From Minisyncoccota bacterium (GTDB lineage Bacteria; Patescibacteriota; Minisyncoccia; Minisyncoccales; Minisyncoccaceae), in contig JAQUXE010000003.1 of the NCBI GenBank assembly GCA_028692555.1, positions 1 through 48,776 of the forward strand: a DNA stretch of 48,776 bases. Reading direction: 5' to 3'. The notes under the pieces are model-generated. The model made no database searches. It was not told the DNA's origin and saw nothing but the letters and a program-made list of their open reading frames with translations. Below, piece after piece: positions 32,606-40,761 of the stretch. Made by a program: the position numbers and the translations under genes. Every line of letters begins with the position of its first letter. The stretch's first letter is position 1.

Positions 32606-35600
32606 ATGACAACAAAAAACCACATCACCAAAGTTAAAAAAAGAAACGGAGATATTATAGAATTTGTACCAGAGAAGATATTTAATGCTGTTTTTAAAGC
32701 AATCACCGCAACTAAACAAGGAAATGGTAAGAAAACTCAACAGATTTCCGAATCTGTTATGAAGATTCTTAATAGGAGGTTCAAAAAAGATGAAATTCCT
32801 AATGTTGAACAGATTCAAGACATTGTGGAAGAGGTTTTAATTTTAGAAGGTGAAGCAATTGCTGCAAAAGGTTTTATATTATATAGAGAACAGAGAAGAA
32901 TAATTAGAGAATCACAATTAATCGCTGAAGAAGCGGTCGATAGAGTAGATGATTATCTAGACAAGCTTGATTGGGAAGTTCAAGAGAACTCAAATATGAC
33001 TTTTTCTTTGCAAGGATTAAACCATTATGGCGTTTCATATATTGTTAAGAAATATTGGTTAAACAAAGTTTATCCTTCCGAAGTAAGAGAAGCAAATCAA
33101 TCAGGAGACATTCATTTGCACAATCTAGATACGCTTGCTTGTTATTGTGTCGGTTGGGATTTATACGATTTATTATTAAGGGGTTTTGGTGGTGTTAATG
33201 GTAAAATTGAATCATCTCCACCTAAGCATTTTAGATCAGCCTTGGGTCAAGTTGTTAACTTTATGTATACCCTTCAAGGAGAAGCAGCTGGTGCAGTTTC
33301 ATTTTCTAATTTTGACACTCTTCTAGCTCCTTTTATTCGTTATGATAATTTAAGCTATTCTCAAGTAGAACAAGCGATACAAGAGTTCATGTATAATATG
33401 GCTGTTCCTACAAGGGTCGGTTTTCAATGTTTATCAGAAGACACAGAGATCTTGACTTTTGACGGATGGAAGGGACACGAGGATATTAAGGAGGGAGATG
33501 AAATTAAAACATTTAACTTGAAAACGGGAGAACTTGAAGATAAGAAAGTCATAAAGATGTTTAAAAGAGAATACAAGGGAGAAATGTATAATCTGAAAAA
33601 TAGAATTCAAGATCAATTAATCTCTCCAGAGCACAGAGTCGTTCGCAAGGCCTTTAACTCTGATAATTTTGTATTAGAATCAATAGAAGAGGTTTCTAAA
33701 TTAAAATCACCTTTTATTATTCCTATTGCTGGAGAGAACAATAAGAAAGATACAAAAATATCTGATGAACAAATTAAGCTAATGGCTTGGATTATAGCAG
33801 AGGGAACAATAGAAAAACCAGGTAATAATTACAGATCATGTTATCGCGTGAATATTTATCAATCAAAAATTAAAAATAAAAAGAATTATGATGAGATCAT
33901 TTCATTATTAGATTATTTTAAATTAAAATATTCTACTTATAGCTCCGCTTCTTTAGGTGATAAGGTTGAAAGAATTCGTCTTGACGCTAGTAGTTCTAAA
34001 AAGATTCATGACTGGTTTACAACAAGAGATAATATTCACTTTATTCCAGATATTTTATTAAATATGAGTCAAAGGCAATCACAATTATTTCTAGAGACAT
34101 ATTTGAAAGCTGATGGAACTGAAGATTGCAAAATAGCTACAACTGACGGAGAATTATTGAATGGTTTACAAGCAATTGTAGTTAATGCTGGATATGGTTT
34201 TACTGTAAGAGAAAGGAAGCCAACGATTGGAAAGAAGCTAATATATATATTAAGATTAATAAAACATAAAGAGACATACATTCAAACAGTTAAGAAAGTA
34301 AGCTATGATGGAATAATATGGTGTCCTACAACAAAAAACGAGACAGTTATTGCAAGAAGAAATGGTAAAGTTTTCATTACGGGAAACTGTCCTTTTACAA
34401 ATGTTACGCTAGATTTAAAACCAGCATCTACTTTTGCCAAACAAAGTGTTATTATTGGAGGAATTCCTCAGAAAGAAACATATTCTGAATTTGAAGAAGA
34501 AATGAAAATGTTAGACAAGGCCTTTTATACAGCGATGATTAGAGGTGACAAAAGTGGAAGACCATTTTCTTTTCCAATTCCTACAATAAACATTACTCCT
34601 GATTTCCCTTGGGATGATCCGGCGTTAGATCCATTATTTGAGGCCTCAGCGAAATATGGAATAAATTATTTTGCTAACTATATTAATTCTGATATGAAAC
34701 CAGAAGATGCAAGGAGTATGTGTTGTCGCTTAAGGCTTGACATGACTCAATTAGCTAATAGAGGAGGAGGAGGATTATTTGGTTCTGGATCTTTGACTGG
34801 AAGTATTGGTGTGGTTACAATTAATTTACCAAGGATAGGATATTTATCTAAAACTAAAAAAGAGTTTTTTGAAAGATTAGAAAAAATGATGGATATTGCA
34901 AAAGAAAGCTTAGAGATTAAGAGGAAAACAATTGAAGAATTTAGCTTAAAAGGTCTTTATCCTTATTCTAAACACTATTTATCAGGCGTTAAAAAAGCGA
35001 AAGGTCAATATTTTGCTAATCATTTCTCAACAATTGGTATTTGTGGAATGAATGAAGCTTTGCTTAATTTTATGGGAGAAGATATTGGATCTAAGAAAGG
35101 AAGAACTTTTACAATAGAGGTAATGGACTTCATGAGAAGTATTCTTGTTAAGTATCAAAATGAGACAAATAATATCTATAATTTAGAAGCAACTCCAGCA
35201 GAGTCGACATCATATAGATTTGCTCAAAAAGATAGAAAGCTTTACCCTGATATTATTGCCCTTGGAACAAAAAAAATACCATATTATACTAATTCAACTC
35301 AGTTGCCAGTAAATTATACGGATGATATTTTTGAAGAAATAAAACTTCAAGATGATATTCAGTGTAAGTATACTGGTGGAACGGTGGAGCATATTTTCAT
35401 AGGAGAAGAACTTTCAGATGTTGAAGCGGTAAAGTCGTTGGTCAGAAAGATATTCGAAAAGAATAGGTTGCCATATATCACCATTACTCCAACATTTTCA
35501 ATTTGTCCTACTCATGGCTATATCGCTGGTAAACACTTTAATTGTCCCAAGTGTGCAATTGAGCAACCATGCGAAGTTTATTCTAGAGTCGTAGGATATC

Positions 35601-35683
35601 TAAGACCAGTGTCTCAATGGAACGAAGGAAAACAACAAGAATTCAAAGACAGAAAAGAGTTCAAGAAGTCATTATTTAAATAA
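32606..35683 (+). CDS. nrdD: Anaerobic ribonucleoside-triphosphate reductase with intein
   Basis: 1025 aa precursor; about 705 aa after removal of a 320-residue intein (residues 275-594). Class III RNR, reducing NTPs to dNTPs without oxygen by a glycyl radical. An ATP-cone lies at about residues 6-95 (TKVKKRNGDIIEFVPEKI). The C-terminal extein begins CPFTNVTLDLKP. Near the C-terminus CPTH and CPKC (about 968-988) form a likely zinc site, followed by the radical loop SRVVGYLRP with Gly997. The active-site region and insertion point (RVGFQ/CPFTN) are highly conserved in the family. Activated by NrdG encoded downstream. The last 28 codons share near-identical DNA with the next gene. Confidence 0.95.
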   Translation: MTTKNHITKVKKRNGDIIEFVPEKIFNAVFKAITATKQGNGKKTQQISESVMKILNRRFKKDEIPNVEQIQDIVEEVLILEGEAIAAKGFILYREQRRIIRESQLIAEEAVDRVDDYLDKLDWEVQENSNMTFSLQGLNHYGVSYIVKKYWLNKVYPSEVREANQSGDIHLHNLDTLACYCVGWDLYDLLLRGFGGVNGKIESSPPKHFRSALGQVVNFMYTLQGEAAGAVSFSNFDTLLAPFIRYDNLSYSQVEQAIQEFMYNMAVPTRVGFQCLSEDTEILTFDGWKGHEDIKEGDEIKTFNLKTGELEDKKVIKMFKREYKGEMYNLKNRIQDQLISPEHRVVRKAFNSDNFVLESIEEVSKLKSPFIIPIAGENNKKDTKISDEQIKLMAWIIAEGTIEKPGNNYRSCYRVNIYQSKIKNKKNYDEIISLLDYFKLKYSTYSSASLGDKVERIRLDASSSKKIHDWFTTRDNIHFIPDILLNMSQRQSQLFLETYLKADGTEDCKIATTDGELLNGLQAIVVNAGYGFTVRERKPTIGKKLIYILRLIKHKETYIQTVKKVSYDGIIWCPTTKNETVIARRNGKVFITGNCPFTNVTLDLKPASTFAKQSVIIGGIPQKETYSEFEEEMKMLDKAFYTAMIRGDKSGRPFSFPIPTINITPDFPWDDPALDPLFEASAKYGINYFANYINSDMKPEDARSMCCRLRLDMTQLANRGGGGLFGSGSLTGSIGVVTINLPRIGYLSKTKKEFFERLEKMMDIAKESLEIKRKTIEEFSLKGLYPYSKHYLSGVKKAKGQYFANHFSTIGICGMNEALLNFMGEDIGSKKGRTFTIEVMDFMRSILVKYQNETNNIYNLEATPAESTSYRFAQKDRKLYPDIIALGTKKIPYYTNSTQLPVNYTDDIFEEIKLQDDIQCKYTGGTVEHIFIGEELSDVEAVKSLVRKIFEKNRLPYITITPTFSICPTHGYIAGKHFNCPKCAIEQPCEVYSRVVGYLRPVSQWNEGKQQEFKDRKEFKKSLFK
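33428..34387 (+). mobile_element. Intein with LAGLIDADG homing endonuclease in nrdD
   Basis: 320 codons. It begins with Cys1 (CLSEDTEILTFDGW, block A), has block B around ISPEHRVV, two degenerate LAGLIDADG motifs (KLMAWIIAEGTI and FLETYLKADGT, each keeping the acidic residue) and ends KVFITGN followed by Cys+1 of the C-extein. The terminal Asn is present but the usual penultimate His is Gly. It inserts between GFQ and CPFTN, a highly conserved NrdD site. All splicing nucleophiles (Cys1, Asn, Cys+1) and both endonuclease acidic residues are kept, so both activities may be intact. Confidence 0.93.
35573..35655 (+). repeat. Direct repeat copy 1: NrdD glycyl-radical loop
   Basis: 83 bp at the 3' end of nrdD encoding EVYSRVVGYLRPVSQW and following residues. 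It matches 35850-35932 with a single base difference. Confidence 0.92.
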
Positions 35684-35687
35684 TATT

Positions 35688-35948
35688 ATGTTTTGTTACG
35701 ATTGTAAAAAAGAAATAATAATTGAGGGCGAGGAAATAAAGAATGGCAAACAGTTGAAATACATACTACCAGACGGAGAGGAGAAGATGATTTTGAAATG
35801 TGATGATTGTTTTTCTAAAGATCAAGGATTAAAGAATTATCAAGAGACAGAAGTTTATTCTAGAGTCGTAGGATATCTAAGACCAGTGTCTCAATGGAAC
35901 GAAGGAAAACAAAAAGAATTCAAAGACAGAAAGGTTTTCAAGTTATGA
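35688..35948 (+). CDS. Small zinc-motif/glycyl-radical protein, candidate NrdD spare part
   Basis: 86 aa. The N-terminal part has a zinc-ribbon-like Cys quartet: Cys3/Cys6 and Cys38/Cys41. The C-terminal 33 residues are a copy of the NrdD glycyl-radical tail (SRVVGYLRPVSQWNEGK), with the candidate radical glycine at Gly62. The order, a Cys metal site then a radical loop, mimics the end of NrdD itself. By analogy with YfiD/GrcA, which replaces the radical domain of damaged pyruvate formate-lyase, it may restore or regulate NrdD; that role is inferred. It sits 4 bp after nrdD and overlaps nrdG by ATGA, so all three are coexpressed. Confidence 0.75.
   Translation: MFCYDCKKEIIIEGEEIKNGKQLKYILPDGEEKMILKCDDCFSKDQGLKNYQETEVYSRVVGYLRPVSQWNEGKQKEFKDRKVFKL
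35850..35932 (+). repeat. Direct repeat copy 2: radical loop in the small gene
   Basis: 82 of 83 bases identical to 35573-35655, including third codon positions. This indicates recent duplication or ongoing gene conversion. Confidence 0.92.
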
Positions 35949-36625
35949 GAATCGGAGGATTACAAAAAGTTACCTTGATAGATTATCCGGGCAGGGTCGC
36001 TTGCACGGTTTTTCTTTCAGGGTGTAATTTTAGGTGTCCTTTTTGTTATTCTTCTGAGCTTGTTTTGCCTGAAGAAATTAAAAAACATCCTTCTATTAAA
36101 ATAAAAGACTTCTTTCGTTTCTTGTCAGAAAAAAAGGGACTATTAGACGCTTGTGTTGTTTGTGGTGGAGAGCCAACAATAAATGGTGAAGAATTGATTA
36201 CTTTTTGTAAAAGAATAAAGGAAATGGGTTTTTTAATAAAGCTTGATACTAACGGAAGTAATCCTGATATTTTGAATAAAGTTATTCCTTTTATTGATTA
36301 TATTGCAATGGATATTAAGGCGCCCTTAAATGATAAATATAAAGATTTTTCAGGTATAGATTGTTTAGAAGAGATTAAGGAATCAATAGAATTAATCAAG
36401 AGGTCAGGACTTGATTATGAATTTAGAACTACCATAACAAGTCACTCAATAGATGATATTTTAGAGATAGCAAATTATATTGCTCCAGCTAAAAAGTATT
36501 TCTTACAGAGGTTTGTTGACGAAAAAGAAAATATTTCAGGAGAAAGTTATTTTGTAAAAGAAGAGGACTTAAAAGTAATTGAAGAAAATATTAAAAATCT
36601 TTTCGAAATTTTTAAGATAAGATAA
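35945..36625 (+). CDS. nrdG: Anaerobic RNR-activating radical SAM protein
   Basis: 226 aa. Radical SAM enzyme that installs the glycyl radical on NrdD. The CxxxCxxC cluster is in LSGCNFRCPFCYSSEL near residues 25-36, and VCGGEPTI near 75 is the SAM-binding GGE motif. LDTNGSNPDIL and DYIAMDIKAPL are typical of the NrdG/PflA branch. The start at 35945 (MRIGGLQKVTLIDYPG) is chosen over an in-frame ATG 51 bp upstream, because it gives the family N-terminus and the ATGA overlap. The next gene starts within the stop codon (TAATG). Confidence 0.92.
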   Translation: MRIGGLQKVTLIDYPGRVACTVFLSGCNFRCPFCYSSELVLPEEIKKHPSIKIKDFFRFLSEKKGLLDACVVCGGEPTINGEELITFCKRIKEMGFLIKLDTNGSNPDILNKVIPFIDYIAMDIKAPLNDKYKDFSGIDCLEEIKESIELIKRSGLDYEFRTTITSHSIDDILEIANYIAPAKKYFLQRFVDEKENISGESYFVKEEDLKVIEENIKNLFEIFKIR

Positions 36626-37188
36626 TGCTTCCTTTATATGACAAAATAAAAGTTAGAAGTGGAGTTCCCTGGGGAATCATTTTTTTAGTTTTAATTAATT
36701 CCTTTATATTCTTTATTTCCCCAGATACTAGCTTTTTTTCTTTCTCTTTAGAAAATATTTGGAATGGAATGTTGTTTACCTTAATAACATCATTGTTCTT
36801 GCATGGTAGCTTTTTGCATCTTTTAGTTAATATGTGGTTTTTATGGGTTTTTGGAATAAATATTGAAATGCGACTAGGAACATTTAAGTTTCTATTATTC
36901 TACTTATTATGTGGCATCATAGGTTCAATTCTTTTCACTCTTTCAACGCCCGCTATGGTAATAGGAGCATCAGCATCAATAGCGGGACTTTTAGGTGGAT
37001 ATTTGGTTTTATTTCCTAAAAACAAAATAAAAGCACTTCTGCCACCAATATATTTTCCAGCAGCAATTTACATTTTTATATGGTTCTTATTACAAATTTT
37101 CTCTGTTAGTCAAATGGAGATATCAACTGCTTATTTGGCTCATGTGGGAGGGTTCATTGCAGGAATTATTTTAATAAAAAAGATATGA
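36625..37188 (+). CDS. Rhomboid family intramembrane serine protease
   Basis: 187 aa, about six transmembrane helices. The catalytic serine is in GASASIAGLLGG near residue 116, and the catalytic histidine in LAHVGGFIAGI near 173. HGSFLHLLVNMWFLWVFG at about 60-77 carries the conserved His and Asn of the family. Expected in the cytoplasmic membrane, cleaving transmembrane segments; substrate unknown. It starts on the last base of the nrdG stop and overlaps comEC by 4 bp. Confidence 0.92.
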   Translation: MLPLYDKIKVRSGVPWGIIFLVLINSFIFFISPDTSFFSFSLENIWNGMLFTLITSLFLHGSFLHLLVNMWFLWVFGINIEMRLGTFKFLLFYLLCGIIGSILFTLSTPAMVIGASASIAGLLGGYLVLFPKNKIKALLPPIYFPAAIYIFIWFLLQIFSVSQMEISTAYLAHVGGFIAGIILIKKI

Positions 37189-38552
37189 CTAGTTCTCAAA
37201 AATTGATTTTATTATGTTTAAGTTTTATCGGAGGCATTTGTTTTGCCTCTTATTTTTTTGCCTTAAATATTTTTATTCTAGGGATAATTATAATGATTGA
37301 TAAAAGATTAATTTTGGTTGGTCTTTGTATTATATTTTTCTCCTTGGGTTGTTTTCGTGTTGAAAATGAGGTGAATAAAATTAATCAAAATCCTCTACTA
37401 TCTTTTCACGAAAAAGAGATAATAGTTACTGGAATTATTTCAAAAGAAGTAAAGCAAAAAGATGAAAAAACAGAAGTGGTATTGGGTGAAGTTTTAATTT
37501 TTACAGATAAATATTCTTTTTTAAAATATGGAGATGAAATTAAAGCAAGGGGAACATTAAGAATTGCCCAGAAAATTGATGAATTTGATTATCAGGGATA
37601 CTTAGCCAAAAGTGGAATTGTTGGAACAATGGCCTATCCAGAAATAGAGATAATCGGTAGTAGTAGTAATATTTATGACTTTAAAGAAAAAAGTTCTCAA
37701 AAGATTAGAGAGTTAATGCCTCCTAGCGTAAGTCCACTATTAGAAGCAATGATTTTAGGTAATTCAGGTAGAATTAGTAAAGAAACAAGAGACATTCTGA
37801 GTAGAAGTGGAACGAGCCATATCGTTGCCATATCAGGAATGCATATAGTGATATTTTCAACAATGATTTTTTGGTTATTACTCAATATTGGCTTGTGGAG
37901 AAAGCAGGCATTAGTATTATCAATATTTTTTATTTTCTTATATGTATTTATAGTTGGTTGCCCAGCTTCCGCTCTAAGAGCAGGAATAATGATTTCTCTT
38001 TTGTTTATTGCTGAAATATTTGATAGGAAATCATTTAATTTAAGAACACTTGTGTTAACAGGGGCGATTCTTCTTTTGTTTAATCCGTTGTTGTTAAGAT
38101 ATGACTTGGGCTTTCAGCTTTCCTTTTTAGCAGTATTAGGAATTATATTAACAAGTAGCACGTTTAATCATTGGTTTAGTTTTATAAAATGGAGGAAAGT
38201 AAGAGAGATTGTTTCTGTTACTGCTTCAGCCCAAGTTTTTAGCTTGCCAGTTTTAATTTCTTCTTTTGGTTATTTTTCTGTTATTTCTTTTTTTACTAAT
38301 GTTTTTATTTTGCCCATCCTTAGCGTTGTTATGGTTTTAGGAATATTAATCGTTATATTTCCTTTTGTTTTTATTCTTAGTATCCCTTGTTCTTTATTAT
38401 TATTTTACTTACTGGCGGTTATAACTTTTTCTGCTCAGTTGCCTTTTGCTGTAGTAAACATTCCAATTTTTTTAATCTTATTATTATACATTCCTTTTCT
38501 ATACTTTGTTCATAGAAGCAATAAGAAAGAGTTGGAATTTTTAGGACAATAG
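37185..38552 (+). CDS. ComEC/Rec2 family DNA-uptake channel, short form
   Basis: 455 aa. An N-terminal OB-like DUF4131 region (about 60-160, including KYGDEIKARGTLR and DEFDYQGYLAKSGI) is followed by the competence domain with many helices. The signature ISGMHIVIFS near 217, PASALRAGIMISL near 258 and RYDLGFQLSFLAVLGI near 303 are strong matches. The C-terminal metallo-beta-lactamase-like nuclease domain of full-length ComEC (about 700 aa or more) is absent, as in many small-genome members. Suggests natural DNA uptake. It may be cotranscribed with nrdDG. Confidence 0.9.
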   Translation: MTSSQKLILLCLSFIGGICFASYFFALNIFILGIIIMIDKRLILVGLCIIFFSLGCFRVENEVNKINQNPLLSFHEKEIIVTGIISKEVKQKDEKTEVVLGEVLIFTDKYSFLKYGDEIKARGTLRIAQKIDEFDYQGYLAKSGIVGTMAYPEIEIIGSSSNIYDFKEKSSQKIRELMPPSVSPLLEAMILGNSGRISKETRDILSRSGTSHIVAISGMHIVIFSTMIFWLLLNIGLWRKQALVLSIFFIFLYVFIVGCPASALRAGIMISLLFIAEIFDRKSFNLRTLVLTGAILLLFNPLLLRYDLGFQLSFLAVLGIILTSSTFNHWFSFIKWRKVREIVSVTASAQVFSLPVLISSFGYFSVISFFTNVFILPILSVVMVLGILIVIFPFVFILSIPCSLLLFYLLAVITFSAQLPFAVVNIPIFLILLLYIPFLYFVHRSNKKELEFLGQ

Positions 38553-38560
38553 TATATAAT
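38532..38560 (+). promoter_or_regulatory. Leaderless promoter
   Basis: TTGGAA (38532-38537), 17 bp, TATAAT (38555-38560), then 6 nt to the ATG at 38567. The -35 box is inside the 3' end of comEC. Confidence 0.6.
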
Positions 38561-38566
38561 TTCAAT

Positions 38567-39850
38567 ATGAATAAAAAAGCTTGGATAGTTTCAATAAATA
38601 TGGGTTATGGACATCAAAGAACAGCTTATCCGTTAAAGTTTTTAGCTAAGAACAAAGAAATAATTTGTGCTAATGATTATCCTGACATTCCTGAAAAAGA
38701 TAAAAAAATATGGAGTAGTTCTAGGAAGTTTTATGAAGCTGTTTCAAGATTTAAAAAAATACCATTATTTGGCGAGTTTGCATTTTATTTATTTGATTTA
38801 ACTCAAAAGATCCATGATTTTTACACTAAGAAAGACACATCTTTGCCAAACTTTACTCAAAGAAAAACATATCCTTTATTTAAGAAGGGATGGGGAAAAC
38901 ACTTGATAGAGAAGCTTGATAGCAATATTCCATATATATCTGTCTTTCATAACACTGCCTTTATGGCCGATTATTTTAATTATTCAGGAGATATTTTCTG
39001 TGTTGTTTGTGATACTGATATTGCTAGAAGCTGGGCACCATTGCGCCCCAAAGAATCAAAAATCAAATATTTCACACCAAACAAAAGAACTACAAAAAGA
39101 TTAGTTTCTTATGGAGTTCAAGCAGAAAATATATTCTTAACAGGATATCCTTTGCCGCTAGAGAACACAGAAGAAAAGGTTTTGATAGAAGATATTAAGA
39201 ATAGAATAATTAATTTAGATCCAGCCTCAAAATATAGAGAAAAATACGGCTTTGTTATTCGTGAGAAGCTAGGCAAGCTTCCTCAACAATCGGATCATCC
39301 GTTAACCATTACTTTTTGTATTGGTGGAGCAGGAGCACAAAAAGAAATAGGGGTTAAGTTAATTAGGAAATTAAAGAAACAAATATTTGAAAAAAGATTA
39401 AAAGTAATTTTGGTTGCGGGAATAAAGAAAGATATTAAAGACTATTTTGAAAGAGAGATTACTAATGGTGGACTGGGTGATTTTATTGGTCATGGAGTGG
39501 AAATAATCTATGCTAATAATTTTGGTGATTATTACGATAAATTTAATTCAGCTCTTCATAAAACAGACATATTATGGACCAAGCCAAGTGAATTATCTTT
39601 TTATGCTGCATTAGGCTTGCCGATTATAATTGCTCCGCCAATTGGATCACAAGAGGACTTCAATCGAAGATGGCTTTTAAAGTCAGGATTTGGAATTGAT
39701 CAAGGTGATATTGAACATGTTAAGGACTGGCTTTATGATTGGATAGACTCTGGTTATTTGTCTGAAATGGCAATGGAAGCATATATTGAAGGCGAAAGAG
39801 ACGGAGTGGCTAAGATTAAAGAACATATTGAAAAATGCTCTGGATTATAG
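38567..39850 (+). CDS. GT-B-like glycosyltransferase, uncharacterised
   Basis: 427 aa, cytosolic. The N-terminal SINMGYGHQRTAYPL resembles the GxGHxxAA motif of MGDG-synthase/MurG-type GT-B enzymes. The central part has CVVCDTDIARSWAP, KYFTPNKRTTKRLVSYGV and ENIFLTGYPLPLEN, a layout found in diacylglycerol glucosyltransferases. The C-terminal half has a GGAGAQKEIG loop near 255, a TKPSELSFYAALGLPIIIAPPIGSQ segment near 340-365 matching the donor-binding region, and an NRRWLL motif. I infer sugar transfer to a lipid or wall precursor; donor and acceptor are unknown. It overlaps a downstream permease gene by 16 bp, which hints at a shared pathway. Confidence 0.6.
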   Translation: MNKKAWIVSINMGYGHQRTAYPLKFLAKNKEIICANDYPDIPEKDKKIWSSSRKFYEAVSRFKKIPLFGEFAFYLFDLTQKIHDFYTKKDTSLPNFTQRKTYPLFKKGWGKHLIEKLDSNIPYISVFHNTAFMADYFNYSGDIFCVVCDTDIARSWAPLRPKESKIKYFTPNKRTTKRLVSYGVQAENIFLTGYPLPLENTEEKVLIEDIKNRIINLDPASKYREKYGFVIREKLGKLPQQSDHPLTITFCIGGAGAQKEIGVKLIRKLKKQIFEKRLKVILVAGIKKDIKDYFEREITNGGLGDFIGHGVEIIYANNFGDYYDKFNSALHKTDILWTKPSELSFYAALGLPIIIAPPIGSQEDFNRRWLLKSGFGIDQGDIEHVKDWLYDWIDSGYLSEMAMEAYIEGERDGVAKIKEHIEKCSGL

Positions 39851-40737
39851 CATCAATTTCAGCATATCTCTGTTTTGCATTAGCTTCTCTTGGAGACAGA
39901 ATTGTTTTAGCAGGTCCACCTAGACCAAAATCTTATACTTTCTTTGTTGGAGTATTAAGTGCTACAGTAGTTTTTTTAATTCCCTTTATTGGAATTAGTG
40001 TTCCTCAGGGAATATTGTGGATGTGGATTATATTAGCCGCTCTTTTTAATATTCTAGGAGTTTATTCAATGTTTAGTGCCTTTGATGATTTTGATGTTTC
40101 TAAGATTGTTCCAACGGTTGGAGCATTGCAACCAATATTTGTTGTTATTTTCTCTTTCTTTGTTTGGGGTGGTGAAATAATGAAAAGTAATCAAATAATA
40201 GCTTTTGTAATGCTTTTATTGGGAAGCGTTTTGATCTCAATTGAAAAGGATTACCGAGTTACTAGGAAAAGTTTAAAGTTGTCTTTTCTTGCAGCACTAT
40301 TTTTCTCTTCGGAAATGATTTTTGCTAAAATTACTTACTTAGAGGTTGCTTTCTGGGACGCTTTTATTTGGATGAAGATATTTGGTTTTATTTTTGTTAT
40401 AGTTTTTCTTTTTAGTAAAACATTTAGAAGTGACATATTCCATATTGATCAAAAATTAGATAAAAAAAATAGTATAATATTTTTCTTAGCGCAAGTATTT
40501 GGTGGACTAGCCAATATTCTTCAGGGTTGGGCAATCTCTTTAGTTCCGTTAGTTTACTTAGGAATTATGAATGCTATGAAAGGATTTCAATATATTTTCC
40601 TCTTTATTTTTGTTTTGATAATATCTGTTGCTTTGCCTAAGTTGTTAAATGAGAAAATGTCAAAGGCGATTATTATCCAAAGAGTTGTTGCCATTATTAT
40701 AATAGTAATAGGATTATCAATGCTGTTTCTTGTTTAA
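39835..40737 (+). CDS. EamA/DMT family transporter
   Basis: 300 aa with about ten hydrophobic helices in two five-helix halves, as in drug/metabolite (EamA) transporters. The first half contains NILGVYSMFSAFDDFDVSKIVPTVGALQPIFVVIF, matching the conserved helix 3-4 region; the second half (about 150-300) mirrors it (GWAISLVPLVYLGIMNAMKGFQYIF). Substrate unknown. The overlap with the GT-B-like gene suggests it may move a lipid-linked sugar or precursor, which is speculative. Confidence 0.75.
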   Translation: MLWIIASISAYLCFALASLGDRIVLAGPPRPKSYTFFVGVLSATVVFLIPFIGISVPQGILWMWIILAALFNILGVYSMFSAFDDFDVSKIVPTVGALQPIFVVIFSFFVWGGEIMKSNQIIAFVMLLLGSVLISIEKDYRVTRKSLKLSFLAALFFSSEMIFAKITYLEVAFWDAFIWMKIFGFIFVIVFLFSKTFRSDIFHIDQKLDKKNSIIFFLAQVFGGLANILQGWAISLVPLVYLGIMNAMKGFQYIFLFIFVLIISVALPKLLNEKMSKAIIIQRVVAIIIIVIGLSMLFLV

Positions 40738-40745
40738 TTATTTTG

Positions 40746-40754
40746 TGTTATTAT
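40746..40754 (+). promoter_or_regulatory. Extended -10 leaderless promoter of rsgA
   Basis: TGTTATTAT (TGn plus TATTAT at 40749-40754) ends 7 nt before the ATG at 40762. The -35 region is weak: TTTCTT at 40726-40731, 17 bp away, the same hexamer as in the MNT promoter. Confidence 0.45.
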
Positions 40755-40761
40755 CTTCAAT

